Source of the DNA: Homarus americanus
Taxonomy: Eukaryota > Arthropoda > Malacostraca > Decapoda > Nephropidae
Direction: 5' to 3'
NCBI RefSeq assembly: GCF_018991925.1
Contig: NW_024732415.1
Coordinates: 2,726,724 to 2,790,723 of the forward strand
DNA: 64,000 nt
Under the pieces are notes generated by a model, which was not told the DNA's origin, ran no database searches, and was given only the letters and a program-made list of their open reading frames with translations. Each line of letters opens with the position of its first letter. The stretch's first letter is position 1. Below are positions 22,525 to 48,423 of the stretch, piece after piece. A program made the translations under genes and the position numbers.

Positions 22525-23623
22525 TGTAGTGGAGGCCTCCCCTAGCTGCCTAGCCGACCCCACCAATTACCCAGTGTATGCCTCGTGGTCTAGGTCAACC
22601 AGCGCCGCCATACATCACGGAGCGGGGGTCATCTACTAAGCCACGCCTACCTCCGCTATTTAAGACCTGACCTCGTGGTGACCTGTCTCTTTTTCTACCT
22701 ACACCAACCAGCCAGCAACACCTCCTCCTCCTCCGCCTGCCTGGTGGTCCTCGCTCCCGCCGGCGAGCATGGCGATCCACAAGCTGTCCTTCTCTGAGCA
22801 TCCTCACCAACCAGCTCTCTCTACATCACGCTTGTAACCATGCTGCCTTCCCAGCACCAAGCTGCATTGTACATCCAATACAACATGTATACAGAGAGCA
22901 CATTGTGAGTTTCCTTTCTCCACCCCATCCTGAGTGAACCAAACAACCTGAACCCCACAACATAAAGTAGTAATACACAGTATTCTCAGATTTTTTTTAC
23001 ATTCTCTTTTTCTTTCATTTTACAAGGTTTTAAATGTACTTCCGTTTAAATTTATTTACGGACTGATGACAATAAAATTGGAGTTACTTGAGCTAGCACT
23101 CCTCCGTTCTTGTACATCGATAACGCGTGGGACTCTCAATCCCCTATCAGTGTCGAATGTGTGTCCGGGTACTCCTGTGGGGTATGGGATGTTTGGTGTT
23201 CACTCAGGATGAGATGGAGAAAGGAAACTCACATTGTGCTCTCTGTATACATGTTGTATTGGATGTACAATGCAGCTTGGTGCTGGGATGTGGCAGCGTG
23301 GTTACAAGCGTGATGTAGAGAGAGCTGGTTGGTGAGGGTGCTCAGAGGGGGACAGCTTGTGGGTCGCCATGCTCGCCGGCGGGAGCGAGGACCGCCAGGC
23401 AGGCGGAGGAGGAGGAGGTGTTGCTGGCTGGTTGGTGTAGGTAGAAAAAGAGAGAGATCACCACGAGGTCAGGTCTTAAATAGCGGAGGTAGGCGTGGCT
23501 TAGTAGTTGACCTCCGTCATGTAAGGCGGCGCTGGTTGACCCAGACCACGAGGCATACACTGGGAAATTCACGGGGTCGGCTACTCAGCGACAAAAGCGT
23601 TTGTAGGGAAGAAATCCACTACA
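22525..23623. mobile_element. 1.1-kb inverted repeat with ~430-bp arms
   Basis: Begins TGTAGTGGA and ends with its complement TCCACTACA. The left arm (to about 22960) and right arm (from about 23150) match in inverted orientation with few differences. The arms are GC-rich and contain a TATTTAA box in CCGCTATTTAAGACC, a CTCCTCCTCCTCCGCC run, and the CCGGCGAGCATGGCGA block. The spacer is AT-rich. The TG...CA ends and promoter-like arm suggest either two inverted solo LTRs or an inverted-terminal-repeat transposon. No target duplication was seen. The open frames in the arms are mirror copies and look non-coding. Confidence 0.83.
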
Positions 23624-23639
23624 CTCCCGGTTTCCTCCT

Positions 23640-24480
23640 GTAGTAACTAACATAAGAATGGAGGAAACTGCAGCAGGCCTATTGGCCCATACTGGGCAGT
23701 CCCGTTTACACCCAACCCCTGTTGCTCATATGAGCATCCAACCTATGTTTGAAGCAATTCAGCGAATTCGAGTTAATGGTGATATTTGGTAACTTGTTCC
23801 ATTCATCCACTACTCTGTTTCCAAACCAGTGTTTACCTATTTCACGCCTAAATCTAAATTTGTCTAATTCAAAACCATTGTTACGAGTTCGCTCCTGGTT
23901 GGATAGTTTGAGTACCTTTGTAATGTCCCCTTTGTTTAGCCCTGCCTTCCACTTATACACCTCTATCATGTCGCCCCTCGCTCTACGTCTCTCAAGGAAG
24001 TGCAAATTAAGATGCTTTAACCTGTCTCTATACTCAAGGTTCCTAATGCCCGGGATTAGTCTCGTCATTCTCCTCTGAATTCTTTCCAAGGATTCTATAT
24101 CCATTCTGTAATGCGGTGACCAGAACTGAACTGCGTAATCCAGGTGTGGTCTCACAAGAACAAGATACAGTTTTAGGATGACCTCGCTAGTCTTGTAACT
24201 AACACTCCTTTGTATGAACCCAAGTACTTTATTAGCCTTGTTACGAGCAAAAACACATTGTTTACTTGGCTTAAGGTTCCTACTTATCATAACTCCTAAA
24301 TCTCTCTCGCAGTCGGATTTCTCTATGGCATCGTTGTTCATCTCCTATACTGAGTACTTTACATTTGTCGACGTTGAATTTCATCTGCCATTTTTCAGAC
24401 CATTCGAAAAATTTGTTTAGATCTTCCTGTAGTTTTGCCGAGTCCTCGTCAGATTTGATAACACGGACAATGTAGGTCGT
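23640..24480 (-). mobile_element. CR1/jockey-like LINE, 5'-truncated
   Basis: The minus-strand frame from 24341 runs 211 codons uninterrupted; one frameshift upstream adds DSAKLQEDLNKFFEWSEKWQ. Signatures include FNVDKCKVL and ERDLGVMISRNLKPS, then LYLVLVRPHLDYAVQFWSP, ERRRARGDMIEVYKW and NRVVDEWNKLP. This is the region after the RT catalytic motif through to the end of ORF2. The 3' end is CTGCAGTTTCCTCCATTCTT followed by ATG. The RT core and endonuclease are missing. It is one of the youngest-looking copies in the window. Confidence 0.87.
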
Positions 24481-24489
24481 AACAAAAAA

Positions 24490-24760
24490 AACATGATATC
24501 TAGATTGTGACTAATAAATCCTTTCCTAACCCCTGTCTTAGTCATCACATATGAATGACAAACTAATAAACTTTGACCTAACTACATAAATTTTGTCTTA
24601 ACCTTTAGATTTTAGCAAATAAAACCTAACGTAACCAACCTATCCTCACCTAACTCCTACAGTTCTGTCTTAGTATTTGGATTTTAACTAATAAAGCCTA
24701 ATGTAATTAAACCTAACTCTCTTAAGTCACTTTTAACACATGAACTTTAATTTACTTGAA
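24490..24760. repeat. Degenerate CCTAAC-rich repeat
   Basis: Several imperfect units combining CTAATAAA, CCTAAC and TGTCTTAG words. It may be a decayed tandem array, with resemblance to the CCTAA-containing repeat at 31208. Confidence 0.3.
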
Positions 24761-24764
24761 AACC

Positions 24765-26789
24765 TTGTAAATGAGTGTGGGTCACATAAATCTGGTGGCT
24801 CATTGTAATAAAAAAATACTTGACCCTATATTCAGTCTTCACATGGTTTAATATGAATTATAATTTACCTTACCTAACCCAGAAAGTTATTCCCTATGTC
24901 ACAATTTGGGAAAGGTGTTTCCTCAACCAACACACACATGTGTAGCTAGATGTCTGGCATCATAAGTTATGATTTATAACTGCATCAAGGCTACACTATT
25001 GGCCCCCTTTCCAACCACTATGGAAACTATCAGATCTTAGTTAACTTATATGTTCACTCATCATTAGTGAATATATAAGTTAACTAGGAAACATAAGTGA
25101 CTCATGTTTCCTATTTTTTGTACATAATTTTTTTTAGATGACTCACTCCCCAATATCACTATGAAATTTGTCATTTCTGCTCATTGTGTTATTTCAGCCT
25201 TTTTTCAATAAACTGTTTTTTATTTTTATTGGTGGTGGTAGTAATATTACAGTCACATGCATTCACACAGATATTAAAAATATCTGGTGACACATTATAC
25301 AAATTAGTATCTTTGGTGGAAGTGATGTGTTCCTCCCACCATCACCACATCTTTTGGTACAGAACACTTGTGAAATTGGGGGTCGCCTCCTAATGTAGCC
25401 TCACAGATGTATCAAAGTGAAACTTTTGATTACCGTAATTTGAATTGACTATTTAAATTTATAGCGTCATATTAATAGATTAATAGCAAAATGTGTTTCT
25501 TATTTTGCATTAATAAGTATTTAATAATTTAAGAAAATAATTTACTTAGTTTTAAGTCTGAGTGACTGCTGTTGGAGAGGGATTATAAGACAGCAGCAGA
25601 AGTGAGGGCGCCGAGTAGTCTCAGTATAGTGTGGTTTAGGGATTACTGTCACAATAGGCGTTGCTGTCACTTGTTGCAGTTAGTGGTGGTGGTGCTCATC
25701 CGCATACACTGTCTTGCCTCACACTCATGCAGTGGTACGTGTCCAGATGAATCCATGCACACTCATATATAATTTATCACCGAAGCTTCAGCAGTTTTTG
25801 ATAACGCACACCTGGCGAAATATTCAACCAACTTCATGACTTCTACTTTGCAGAGACTTATGGAAGCCTCTGATGTAAGGAAGACACTTGTGTATAATGA
25901 AGTAAATTCACAAAACGGAAGCTTTTAACTGGGACTGGTCTGTTATATGGGACCTAACAGGCTGACCCATGACTTCTATTTTATCGTATCAGCGCCCAAT
26001 ATCCGTCAAAATCGTATTAATAACATAAAGATAACAAGCTAATAGGTAACTATGCATGATTTAGAACAACTTAGACTAGATGTTATTTTTCGATACAATT
26101 AATAGTTTAGCAGTTATTTTGCTTTTAAGTGTTTCGAATATGGCAACTATTTTTCAAGACGGCGGCTATTTTTCAAGATGGCTGCTATTTTTCAAGCAGC
26201 CATGTGTGTGTGTGTGTGTTTTGGTCCGGGTTGTATAGTAGAGAAAACTGCCTTATTTCTACCTTGCGGAAGCTTATGAGACCTCCAGAGCCACCGTAAG
26301 TTGCGAAGGAAAGTCAGCCATTTTAAATCGAGTTGTGAACTTAAGTCTTTAGTGAATTACCACTGCAGGAGATTATGAACTAAGCAATTACGGTGTTCGT
26401 AACCCTTTTGTGAATCTAGGCCCAGCACAGTCCAATGTTGATTTTGAAGTCAGAACAATTCAGTGTTGTTTTAGAAGTCAGCACAGTTTTTAATCCGCCG
26501 CTTCAATACGACTTTTCAACATTTCATTCCTTAATTGGAAAAGCTTTATGTGTGTTGTTGACGAGAACTTAACAGGATGTCAAGTGAAGATATTCGTTTC
26601 TTTAAAGAACGAGCAGTGGGTATCATCTTTCGGTACATTTCTTCATAAATTAGATTCCCCCAATTTATACTGTAAGTGTATGCAGTATTAGACAAAATTT
26701 AGTGTTAACTATGTAGAGTTGAGGCATTTTAAATGCATGACTTGATGGTGGTGAATTAGAGTCAATGTTATTATGACCTCAAAACTAGT
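24765..26789. other. Intergenic: no gene recognised
   Basis: A moderately CpG-bearing patch lies at 25570-25760. A triplicated phrase (ATTTTTCAAG with GGCGGCT or GGCTGCT) lies at 26150-26195. A short ATG frame at 26578 does not fit the phase needed by the transporter exons. No supported feature. Confidence 0.35.
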
Positions 26790-27013
26790 GTTCTCTATGG
26801 TAGACATGCTGCCAAGTCCCAGGTTGGTGATCACGGGGCCGCAAACTCAAAACACACAATTGCAGGGTTCAGTTGTTTCTCTTACTACTGTATTGACAAC
26901 ACAACATGCTGTGTATCGTTTCTCACTCTTGATTTATTTTTTCGTTTGTGTATTTATTCATGGTTATTATTAGTATTTTTATTTTTTGGTTATAATTTTT
27001 ATCTATTTTATTA

Positions 27014-27064
<51 letters not shown>

Positions 27065-27074
27065 GTTATTGTTA

Positions 27075-27121
<47 letters not shown>

Positions 27122-27131
27122 GTTATTGTTA

Positions 27132-27221
<90 letters not shown>

Positions 27222-27295
27222 CTTCTCCCCCCCTAGGCCCTGATGTGGGTTAGTGACCGGTGCTCGGGTGGGCTAATCCCCGCAAAAAAAGACAA
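26790..27295 (+). mobile_element. A-tailed interspersed element with internal (ATT)n, copy C
   Basis: Shares the CACACAATTGCAGGGTTCAG and CGTTTCTCACTCTTGAT blocks with copies A and B. It then carries the longest trinucleotide tract of the family (about 27010-27220, ATT with two blocks of ATTGTT), followed by GGCCCTGATGTGGGTTAGTG, GTGCTCGGGTGGGCTAATCC and a short A tail. A LINE fragment abuts the 3' end directly. Confidence 0.73.
27010..27220. repeat. (ATT)n microsatellite
   Basis: About 70 trinucleotides of ATT with two interruption blocks of alternating ATT/GTT near 27065 and 27120. The poly-tyrosine frame it creates is not a protein. Confidence 0.96.
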
Positions 27296-27600
27296 AGAGT
27301 TTGTGCATCATTCGTTGGCCGCCTGGGCGGTCGGCCACGTCTCTGTTATGCACTGTTGGCAAATACTGGACTTGCACCGGCTCCTGAATGTATCTGAACC
27401 TGCTCACAGAGATCCTTCTGCAGCTCTTCACAATCTGCTTGGTTCTTAATTTCTCGAAACAACTTAGCGTCATCCGCAAACATTTGTATGGAGGAATGTA
27501 CAGCGTCAGGCATGTCATTTGTGAAGCAATGAAGCGTGTAAGGTTCTATGCTACATATTAGAAGTTTCATTATTCCAATCTTATCCATACTTTATTTCAT
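27296..27600 (-). mobile_element. LINE reverse-transcriptase and 3' fragments
   Basis: From 27590 down, the minus strand gives FTNDMPDAVHSSIQMFADDAK and LQKDLCEQVQ, which includes the RT catalytic FADD box. It then passes without the connecting region into the 3' end shared with 33930-34230 (RYIQEPVQVQYLPT). This is therefore an internally deleted copy or two joined fragments. Confidence 0.62.
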
Positions 27601-28185
27601 GTTCTTAGAATGACGCTTAAGATGTATTTTGCGTAATATATTGTAGACAACCAGTCTGGAATAAAGAAAGCACGCTTTCTTCATTGAAATTATCAACACA
27701 AACAGTAAGTTTTGCTTGGACAAATTGCCAATGTTAGCTGATAAACTACTTTAAACATAATATTTCTGCCGGCGTCATGTGGATTAATATTAAGATAACT
27801 CTGATTTAAAGAAATAATTCGTGAATATTATTTGTTGAATGAAAAATTTCTTAATATGAACATACGGGAATGAGATTCGCATGAAGGTCATCTCTTGAGT
27901 TGCCACGTTCACATCCTAGGTTTTCCTCTCCGCCTACGTATAAAAAATAGCAATTTGAAAATACAACGAATGAAAATGTTCACATTCTAAGAATATAAAA
28001 CTAAGCTATGAAGATATAATTAAATGTTCATATAAAAAGACTGGGAGTGTTTATAAGCAGGTAGTACATAAGTAATGTTTTGACAAGCTATCAGTGTCAG
28101 TGTGAGCTAAGCTGCGGGACGTGTACGGGTGTCGAGTGTGCTGTCTGTCTCACCCCACTGGTTTACTCTTTCACACACTCTGGAG
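27601..28185 (+). promoter_or_regulatory. Upstream region and 5' UTR of the SLC35D gene
   Basis: Candidate core elements are TATAAAAA at 28031 and TTATAAG at 28051, followed by an arthropod initiator-like TCAGTG at 28091, but the spacings (about 40 and 60 bases) are not ideal. Between 28111 and 28140 the sequence becomes CpG-richer, as a 5' UTR might. The transporter reading frame has a stop (TAA) at 28108 and no Met before 28186. Confidence 0.3.
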
Positions 28186-42533
<14,348 letters not shown>

Positions 42534-42715
42534 CAATATATGTTTATAATCTTTATATACAGTAGTAACATATTTTAAGTGTGGAATTAGATATATTTCA
42601 AAATATGGCCCCTGACCCCCTCACCCAAGTAATGTATCCTTCATCTACAAGAAATGGTCATTGTTAAAAATTTATTCACCCAAGGCTCTTTAGCTTCCAT
42701 TATCATGGCAACTTA

Positions 42716-43583
42716 CAGGTATTCCTCACTATACATAAGGCATAGTTCCACAATTGGTGGGTAATGTAAAAAATTGTACTGTACGTATATTGAAAGTGAT
42801 TTTCTTCGACAGTGTTATAAATGGAGGATGAGTTCCTGGGGCTGATTTTCACCTTTGTGCAACAAAATTAATCAAACTAAATACAAAGGAGACAATAAAT
42901 TATATGAAATACAGTATTGATTAATGTATAATTAAATGATTACTCATCATAAGTACTGAACATAAATAAAACTAGAGTAAATTTAGATATCGAGGGGATG
43001 ATGTGACTCATTCATGGTGTTGTTTATCTTGCTCCAGAAAATTCTCATAGATTCCCCTCACAGAGGAAAGGACACTGGTGCTGTTATCAGCCATACTTTC
43101 TCTCACAGAGAGGAAGTAGGGATGGACACATGTGTAGCTTCTATGTGTACTTCATCTTTAAATTATACACAACTCAGATCACTGACAAGCCAAGATAGGG
43201 TTGTTCCCTGATGCCTGCATCAGCACCACAACATCTTCCAATGATACGAAAAAAAAAATATTTTGCTCAGTTCAGAGTTTTCATTTATATAACAAAGCTT
43301 GGATAAAAATTACCAACAGTAGCAGTCATTCAATGCAAAGGGCAGGTCCCTGATTTGATGCCCGAGATTGGCAAAATAATAATACTTGTGCAGTGAACCC
43401 TATTCAGTGGAGTGGTACAGTTTATAGTGAAGTGGTTAGGAGCTTGGGTATATCTTTTAAAGTTTGTGCAACAGAAAATAATGGTTATCAGTGAAAATGC
43501 ATAGTGAAAAGTGTTCACTTATTTATAGATGTTGTATATTCAAAAATAAATATAGTGGGAGTGTGTATAGTGAGGTCTGCCTG
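42716..43583. mobile_element. TA-flanked inverted-repeat element (868 bp)
   Basis: After TA at 42714-42715 the left end is CAGGTATTCCTCACTATACA. The complement of the right end is CAGGCAGACCTCACTATACA. TA follows at 43584-43585. Pogo/Tigger-like ends, no transposase. It begins 182 bases after the transporter stop codon and so may lie in its 3' UTR. Several AATAAA words inside (near 42895 and 42965) could have been adopted as poly(A) signals. Confidence 0.62.
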
Positions 43584-44855
43584 TATTCAACTTATGACAG
43601 CTGGCTACATCACTGTTGTCAAGATGCTGAAAAGCATTGTTGTATCTCATTTCACTACCTGTAAAGTGTGTTGCAATTTTAGGGAGAATGGGATTATATT
43701 ATTACAGAGCCTGAATTATGTGGTGGAAGCACACAGTTCGGCATCTAGATGTGGTTAGAGAAATCAGTTGGTTTTATTTAAAAAAAAGTGCATGATCACT
43801 TTCTTATTGTCAGCACCACAGCCACCTTCTTGTTTGTTCATCCGTCCATAGTTTGACTCTATCTCATGTAAGCTCTATATTTAAAATGGTTTGATGTAAT
43901 TTTTGAAGCTATGGTGAATCGTCTTTGAATGAATTTTAAGATTATTATTGAGCTTTAATGAAGTTTCTGTAAATTATGTCAGTATATTCACTAATGTACT
44001 GTATTGAATTAATTTACATGTGGGTCAAGTGTAGAGTACAGTATAGTATTAGAGTATGTGCAGTAACTACACATACCAGAGGGCCCTCTCCTTGTTGAGG
44101 GGAAGGTGCTATATATTACTGTAACATTTATTAGGACAGTTTAATGAACTATAGTGTTATTGAATGTGAAGTATACATTATGCAATGTGATAATGGTGGG
44201 CTGTGACAAACAGTGTACCTTCTCGGGTGAAAGGGTTAGTTTGGTGTCAAGCTTGATGAAGCAACTGCAGGATAATAGTCTAGTGCCTGACTCTCACATA
44301 TCATGAGTGAAGGTTGATGCAATAGTGTGTTCATGTAACCAACTTTAATCATTGTTTGCTTTGCTTAGGTATTAGTTTGTGTTAAAGGAACACTCGTGCA
44401 ATTCTGCAGTTGGTCAGGGAACAAATTGGCACTTTCAGTGCATTGCTTCTAACCATAGCTATAATACTTAAATTTTCAGGCAGAAAACTTTGTTCATCAT
44501 TAACGTACACCTGTGGCAAATAGTGTTCTTCAACCATAGTGAAATCTCCCTTAACTAGATTAATTGATGTGTGTTGACTTACAAACATTGCCTTAACCAA
44601 ATATTTTCTGGGTACTTGTGCCATTTTACAAATACGTACTGTGCTAGAAACCCAAAACCTAGAAAAATTAAGAAAAATATGTGCAATATTAAAAGAAAGC
44701 TAAAGGAGAAAATGAAGTAAGTAGTACAGAAGAGATGTATAAATGCCACAAGTACAATTGCCAATATGCATTCTGAAGATTCATGACATTAGTAAACCAT
44801 TGTTTTATTGGAAATATGAGGTAGGTGATTTTCCAAACCCTTTGTTGTCCACACA
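43584..44855. other. No recognised feature
   Basis: AT-rich intergenic DNA. Short frames are without motifs. Confidence 0.4.
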
Positions 44856-45407
44856 CACCTGACCCTCGCTTTATGTTAATTTGCAATTATGCAAGGACCC
44901 TGCTGCTGCCCAGAATTTACTTGATGCAAACAAGAAAAAAAAAAAACTTATTCATTACAGTATGTGCAAGATACGGGAAGGGGAAAAAGCTGAGGATGAG
45001 GTGGCCTGTTGCCATTGTTACATGTAATGAAACTATAAAAGTTGTGGAAAAATCATTACATTACTCTAATGTAGCTTCGAAAAAAGAAAATGTATTAATA
45101 TAAAACTAAAAAATAAGAAAAAAATGAAGAGCAAGCTCATCATTTTTCTTATTTTATAGTTTTATATTATATTTTATTTATTTTTAAGCCATACACTATT
45201 AGAGTATTGTAATGATTTTGCACAACATTTATAGCATTACTGTTGTCTGATAGGGTGTCTGTGTTATGAAAAGTGCCAGTTTTAAGGTTGGGGGAGTTCC
45301 AGAAATGATGATTATGGAACACAACCCCATAAGATTACCTGTATGTGATTTCCAGTTATGCGAGGTTTTTGCAGAATGTAACCCTCTCATAAAGCAAGCG
45401 TCAGGTG
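44856..45407. mobile_element. Inverted-repeat element (552 bp)
   Basis: The left end is CACCTGACCCTCGCTTTATG and the complement of the right end is CACCTGACGCTTGCTTTATG. TA follows the right end (45408-45409); the left flank reads CA. Non-autonomous, pogo-like. No coding content. Confidence 0.62.
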
Positions 45408-45534
45408 TACATCCTTACAAAAGGTTTGAGACATTGCTATCTTGTCAAATTTGTGTAAAGTGCAATGGATTAATTGCAATACTGTACTTACCCCTATTTT
45501 GTTAGTACAGCTCAGAAGAGATTTGCTGAATGTA

Positions 45535-46076
45535 CAGTCAGCCAAAGATCCAGTGACCCCACCCTGGGTCTCGTACTGGCAATTTTACCTGTCAATACTT
45601 GGTAAAGTAAGGCTGTATGTTATGATGATTGTGATTGGTGGATCTATTTTCAGCTGTTTCACTTTCAGGATAAATATAAATCAATCCAAAGGTAGAAATT
45701 TTAAGAATAAACTACTGTATTCATTGCTATTTTAGATAAAGAGAAGTTTCCATGCGTTTGTATATTTGCTTAAATAATGAATTGGCAACTCAACTACAAT
45801 GAGGGGTGCCACAAGATTCTCAGATCGAATTTTTTCATTATTGAAGTAAATATACGAACATAGGGAAACTTCTCGTGACCTAAAATAACGATGAAAGTTT
45901 TTTATTACAAAAATTCTATCTTTGGATTGTTTAATATTTATCCTGACAGTGATACAGCCCAAAATAGATCCACCAACCACAATCATCATTACATACAGCC
46001 TTACTTTACCAAGTATTGCCAGGTAAAATTGCCAGTACGAGACTCAGGTTGAGGCCGCTGGATCTTTGGCTGACTG
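45535..46076. mobile_element. Foldback element with ~250-bp arms
   Basis: Nearly the whole 542 bases is an inverted repeat. The left arm starts CAGTCAGCCAAAGATCCAG and its counterpart ends at 46076. TA flanks both ends (45533-45534 and 46077-46078). Arms differ by roughly one base in fifteen, so it is not a recent assembly artefact. The apparent ORFs on opposite strands (45442 plus, 45732 minus) are mirror images. Confidence 0.87.
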
Positions 46077-46995
46077 TACAGTCCCTATTTTTAGTAAAAT
46101 TTAGCAGTGACATACACAAGTAGTAGTCAAATGATATGCATAAGGAGACGGGGAGAGGTCTGCTTCAAAACTGATTCCTTTGAAGTTACATGGTGGGCAC
46201 ACTTTCCACAGGTCCACCATCCCAATGCTGGTGTGCCACTGATTTCACCCACAGTTTTGACAGCTTTTCCAAATTCAGTGTCTGGAGATTTACAGTTAAA
46301 GTCTGGTTAAGTGAGACTTCACTATACTGCATATGCCTTTAGGTCAGTACAGTGGTATTTAAAAATTATTCTGGGTATTTTTTACTTGCCAACTTCAGTG
46401 TGTTGAGTGCAGTATTCACTTTTTTATGGTGGTGTCAGGATGGGTCATTACCTTTTGTTGATTGTAAGCACTTTCATGTTACAGTATTAAGTACTGTAAT
46501 ATTTATATTGCAATGATTAGTTTTATTATTTATATCATTATTAACACACACACACATGCACACACACAGTTACTTACTTTATCTGCTCCACTTTTCATTC
46601 TCCTGGTGGCATTTTTCGTATGATAACTGACTTGTCTCCCTCTGGCTTTTCTAGAAATGTGTAACAACACAATTCCACCTTTTCTTGATTTGTGTAATAA
46701 ACTACTATTTCCTGAACTATTTGAAACCAATATTAGAAATGTGTTTGTATAACTTTTAAGATTTTAATGTCTATTTTCCTGATGAGATCAGACTTTTGGG
46801 ACTCTTATGTTTTTTAAGTGTGTGTTGCACATGTCAGCTAAAACTTGTAATAATCACAACACTTAACATATTTATTTCCCGAATGAAGATGTATTAATTA
46901 TGGTAGTTGTTGTATTCAACTTTATATTAATATTTATTATTTAATTTTGTTGTAAGGTTTAAGATGACTTGTTTTACTGATAATATTCTAGATTC
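46077..46995. other. No recognised feature; (CA)n at 46543-46568
   Basis: Contains an isolated inverted-repeat-like end near 46305-46330 (TTAAGTGAGACTTCACTATA) without a partner. Confidence 0.4.
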
Positions 46996-48423
46996 AGGTA
47001 TCCCCCGATTTACAATCTCCCTCTACTGTTTACGACATTTCTCTTGAACGTTGGTGATGTCTTAGGATCATCCCCCTATTTACGCAAAAAAAAAATCGCA
47101 TGAATGAGGGTCATCACGTATTATGGAACACATCTCTCGCTGCGCTTATCAGCTGCGATCTACCTGCACGCGACCACCCGATGCATTACAGTACAGTCCC
47201 AAGCTTTGTTCCATGGTGATCACACATGCTTGTGATCATGTAATTCAATGACTATCAGTCAGTATTGGTATTGTTACTTATCATCGGATCATCGGTGTTT
47301 TTTATTTATTTATTTTTTACTTTACAGTGAGAGGACATCACTAAAGTTCATATTGTACTGTATGCTGTTTTGATGACTGTGAAGTGGTTTTTGCTGTTTT
47401 TTTGTGACTAAAGTCCTTTGTCTCTGAATATGATGTGAGTGTAAGTAATAAGAGTGCAGAGGTCTTATTGCAACTATATCTTGCGCTAGTCAGGCCGGAC
47501 CTCGATTATGCGGTTCAGTTCTGGTGCCCCTATTATAGAATGGATATCAGTTCACTAGAGTCGGTGCAGCAAAGAATGACGAAAATGATTCCGGGACTTA
47601 GAAACCTTCCATATCAGGATAGGTTAAAGAAACTAAACTTGCATTCCCTAGAAAGACGAAGAGTGCGGGGAGATATGATAGAAGTATTCAAGTGGGTGAA
47701 AGAAATCAATAAAGGTGATATAGATAAAGTTCTTATAATATCCGAGCAGGACAGGACTCGGAACAACGGATTCAAGTTGGATAAGTTTAGGTTTAGGAGG
47801 AAGATAGGCAGGAACTGGTTTACAAATAGGGTGGTGGACTAGTGGAACAAGCTTAGCAACTTTGTAGTAAGTGCTGGAACGCTGGAAAGTTTCAAAGGGA
47901 GGCTGGATAGATTCATGGATGATAGAGAGTGGTAGTAACTCTTGACAGGAGCTGCCATACACAGGCCAACCGGCCTAATGCAGACTCCTTATTTTCTTAT
48001 GTTAAGTGTCGGCTGCTATCATTGTTTTTACGTTATCATCGTTGGCTCAGTTTTTGTGACCAAAGTGATTAATGTAATTTTGAAAATGTTTGGGAAGGCA
48101 CCCAGGAAAACCGTGTCTCTGGAAGTGAAACTGAGGGAGTCGAGAGTGACGTCTCTACTCCACCTTCAAGAATCCCCTTAGCCTCGAAGGGGACATGTGA
48201 TGACGACCAGGCATGTTCTTAATGATGTGAGTGTTGTGTAATTGTGTTTTGTGTCTATTATTATTGTTGGAATTTTATTTTCGATGTCAAATGTGAGTGT
48301 CAGACTGGCTGGGAACATATCCCAATGAACCCCAAGTTTTAATGATTCCGATTTACGAGATTTCGACTTGCGATGTTTTTTTTTTTTTAGGATTACAATC
48401 TCATCGTAAATAGGGGATACGTG
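46996..48423 (+). mobile_element. Tigger-like element carrying a nested LINE
   Basis: The left end CAGGTATCCCCCGATTTACA pairs with the complement of the right end (ACGTATCCCCTATTTACGAT). Internal plus-strand codons near 48087 read MFGKAPRKTVSLEVKLRES, resembling the start of Tigger transposases (KRKVLSLEEKVK). The interior is split by the LINE at 47430-48004. Without the LINE the element would be about 850 bases, similar to the copy in intron 4. Confidence 0.62.
47430..48004 (+). mobile_element. CR1-like LINE, 5'-truncated, nested
   Basis: An open frame of 135 codons: EVLLQLYLALVRPDLDYAVQ, ERRRVRGDMIEVFKWVKEIN, FRFRRKIGRNWFTNRVVD, then one in-frame stop and WNKLSNFVV. It continues to the 3' end ACCGGCCTAATGCAGACTCC and TTCTTATG. 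It is the best-preserved member of the subfamily also found at 32670 and is related to 23640-24480. The host Tigger-like element resumes on the right. Confidence 0.88.

Noticed and set aside
23110..23643. Overlapping frames of 60-104 codons around the 1.1-kb inverted repeat
   Set aside because: They are mirror copies of frames in the other arm at 22595-22810 and are Arg/Gly/Pro-rich products of GC-rich non-coding sequence.
26578..26650. Alternative start of the transporter gene (MSSEDIRFFKERA)
   Set aside because: Available donors leave in phase 0 or 1, whereas exon 2 requires an incoming phase of 2; the 28186 exon fits.
45442..45989. Pair of similar 85-97 codon frames on opposite strands
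   Set aside because: Both are the two arms of one palindromic element; similarity follows from the inversion, not from duplicated genes.
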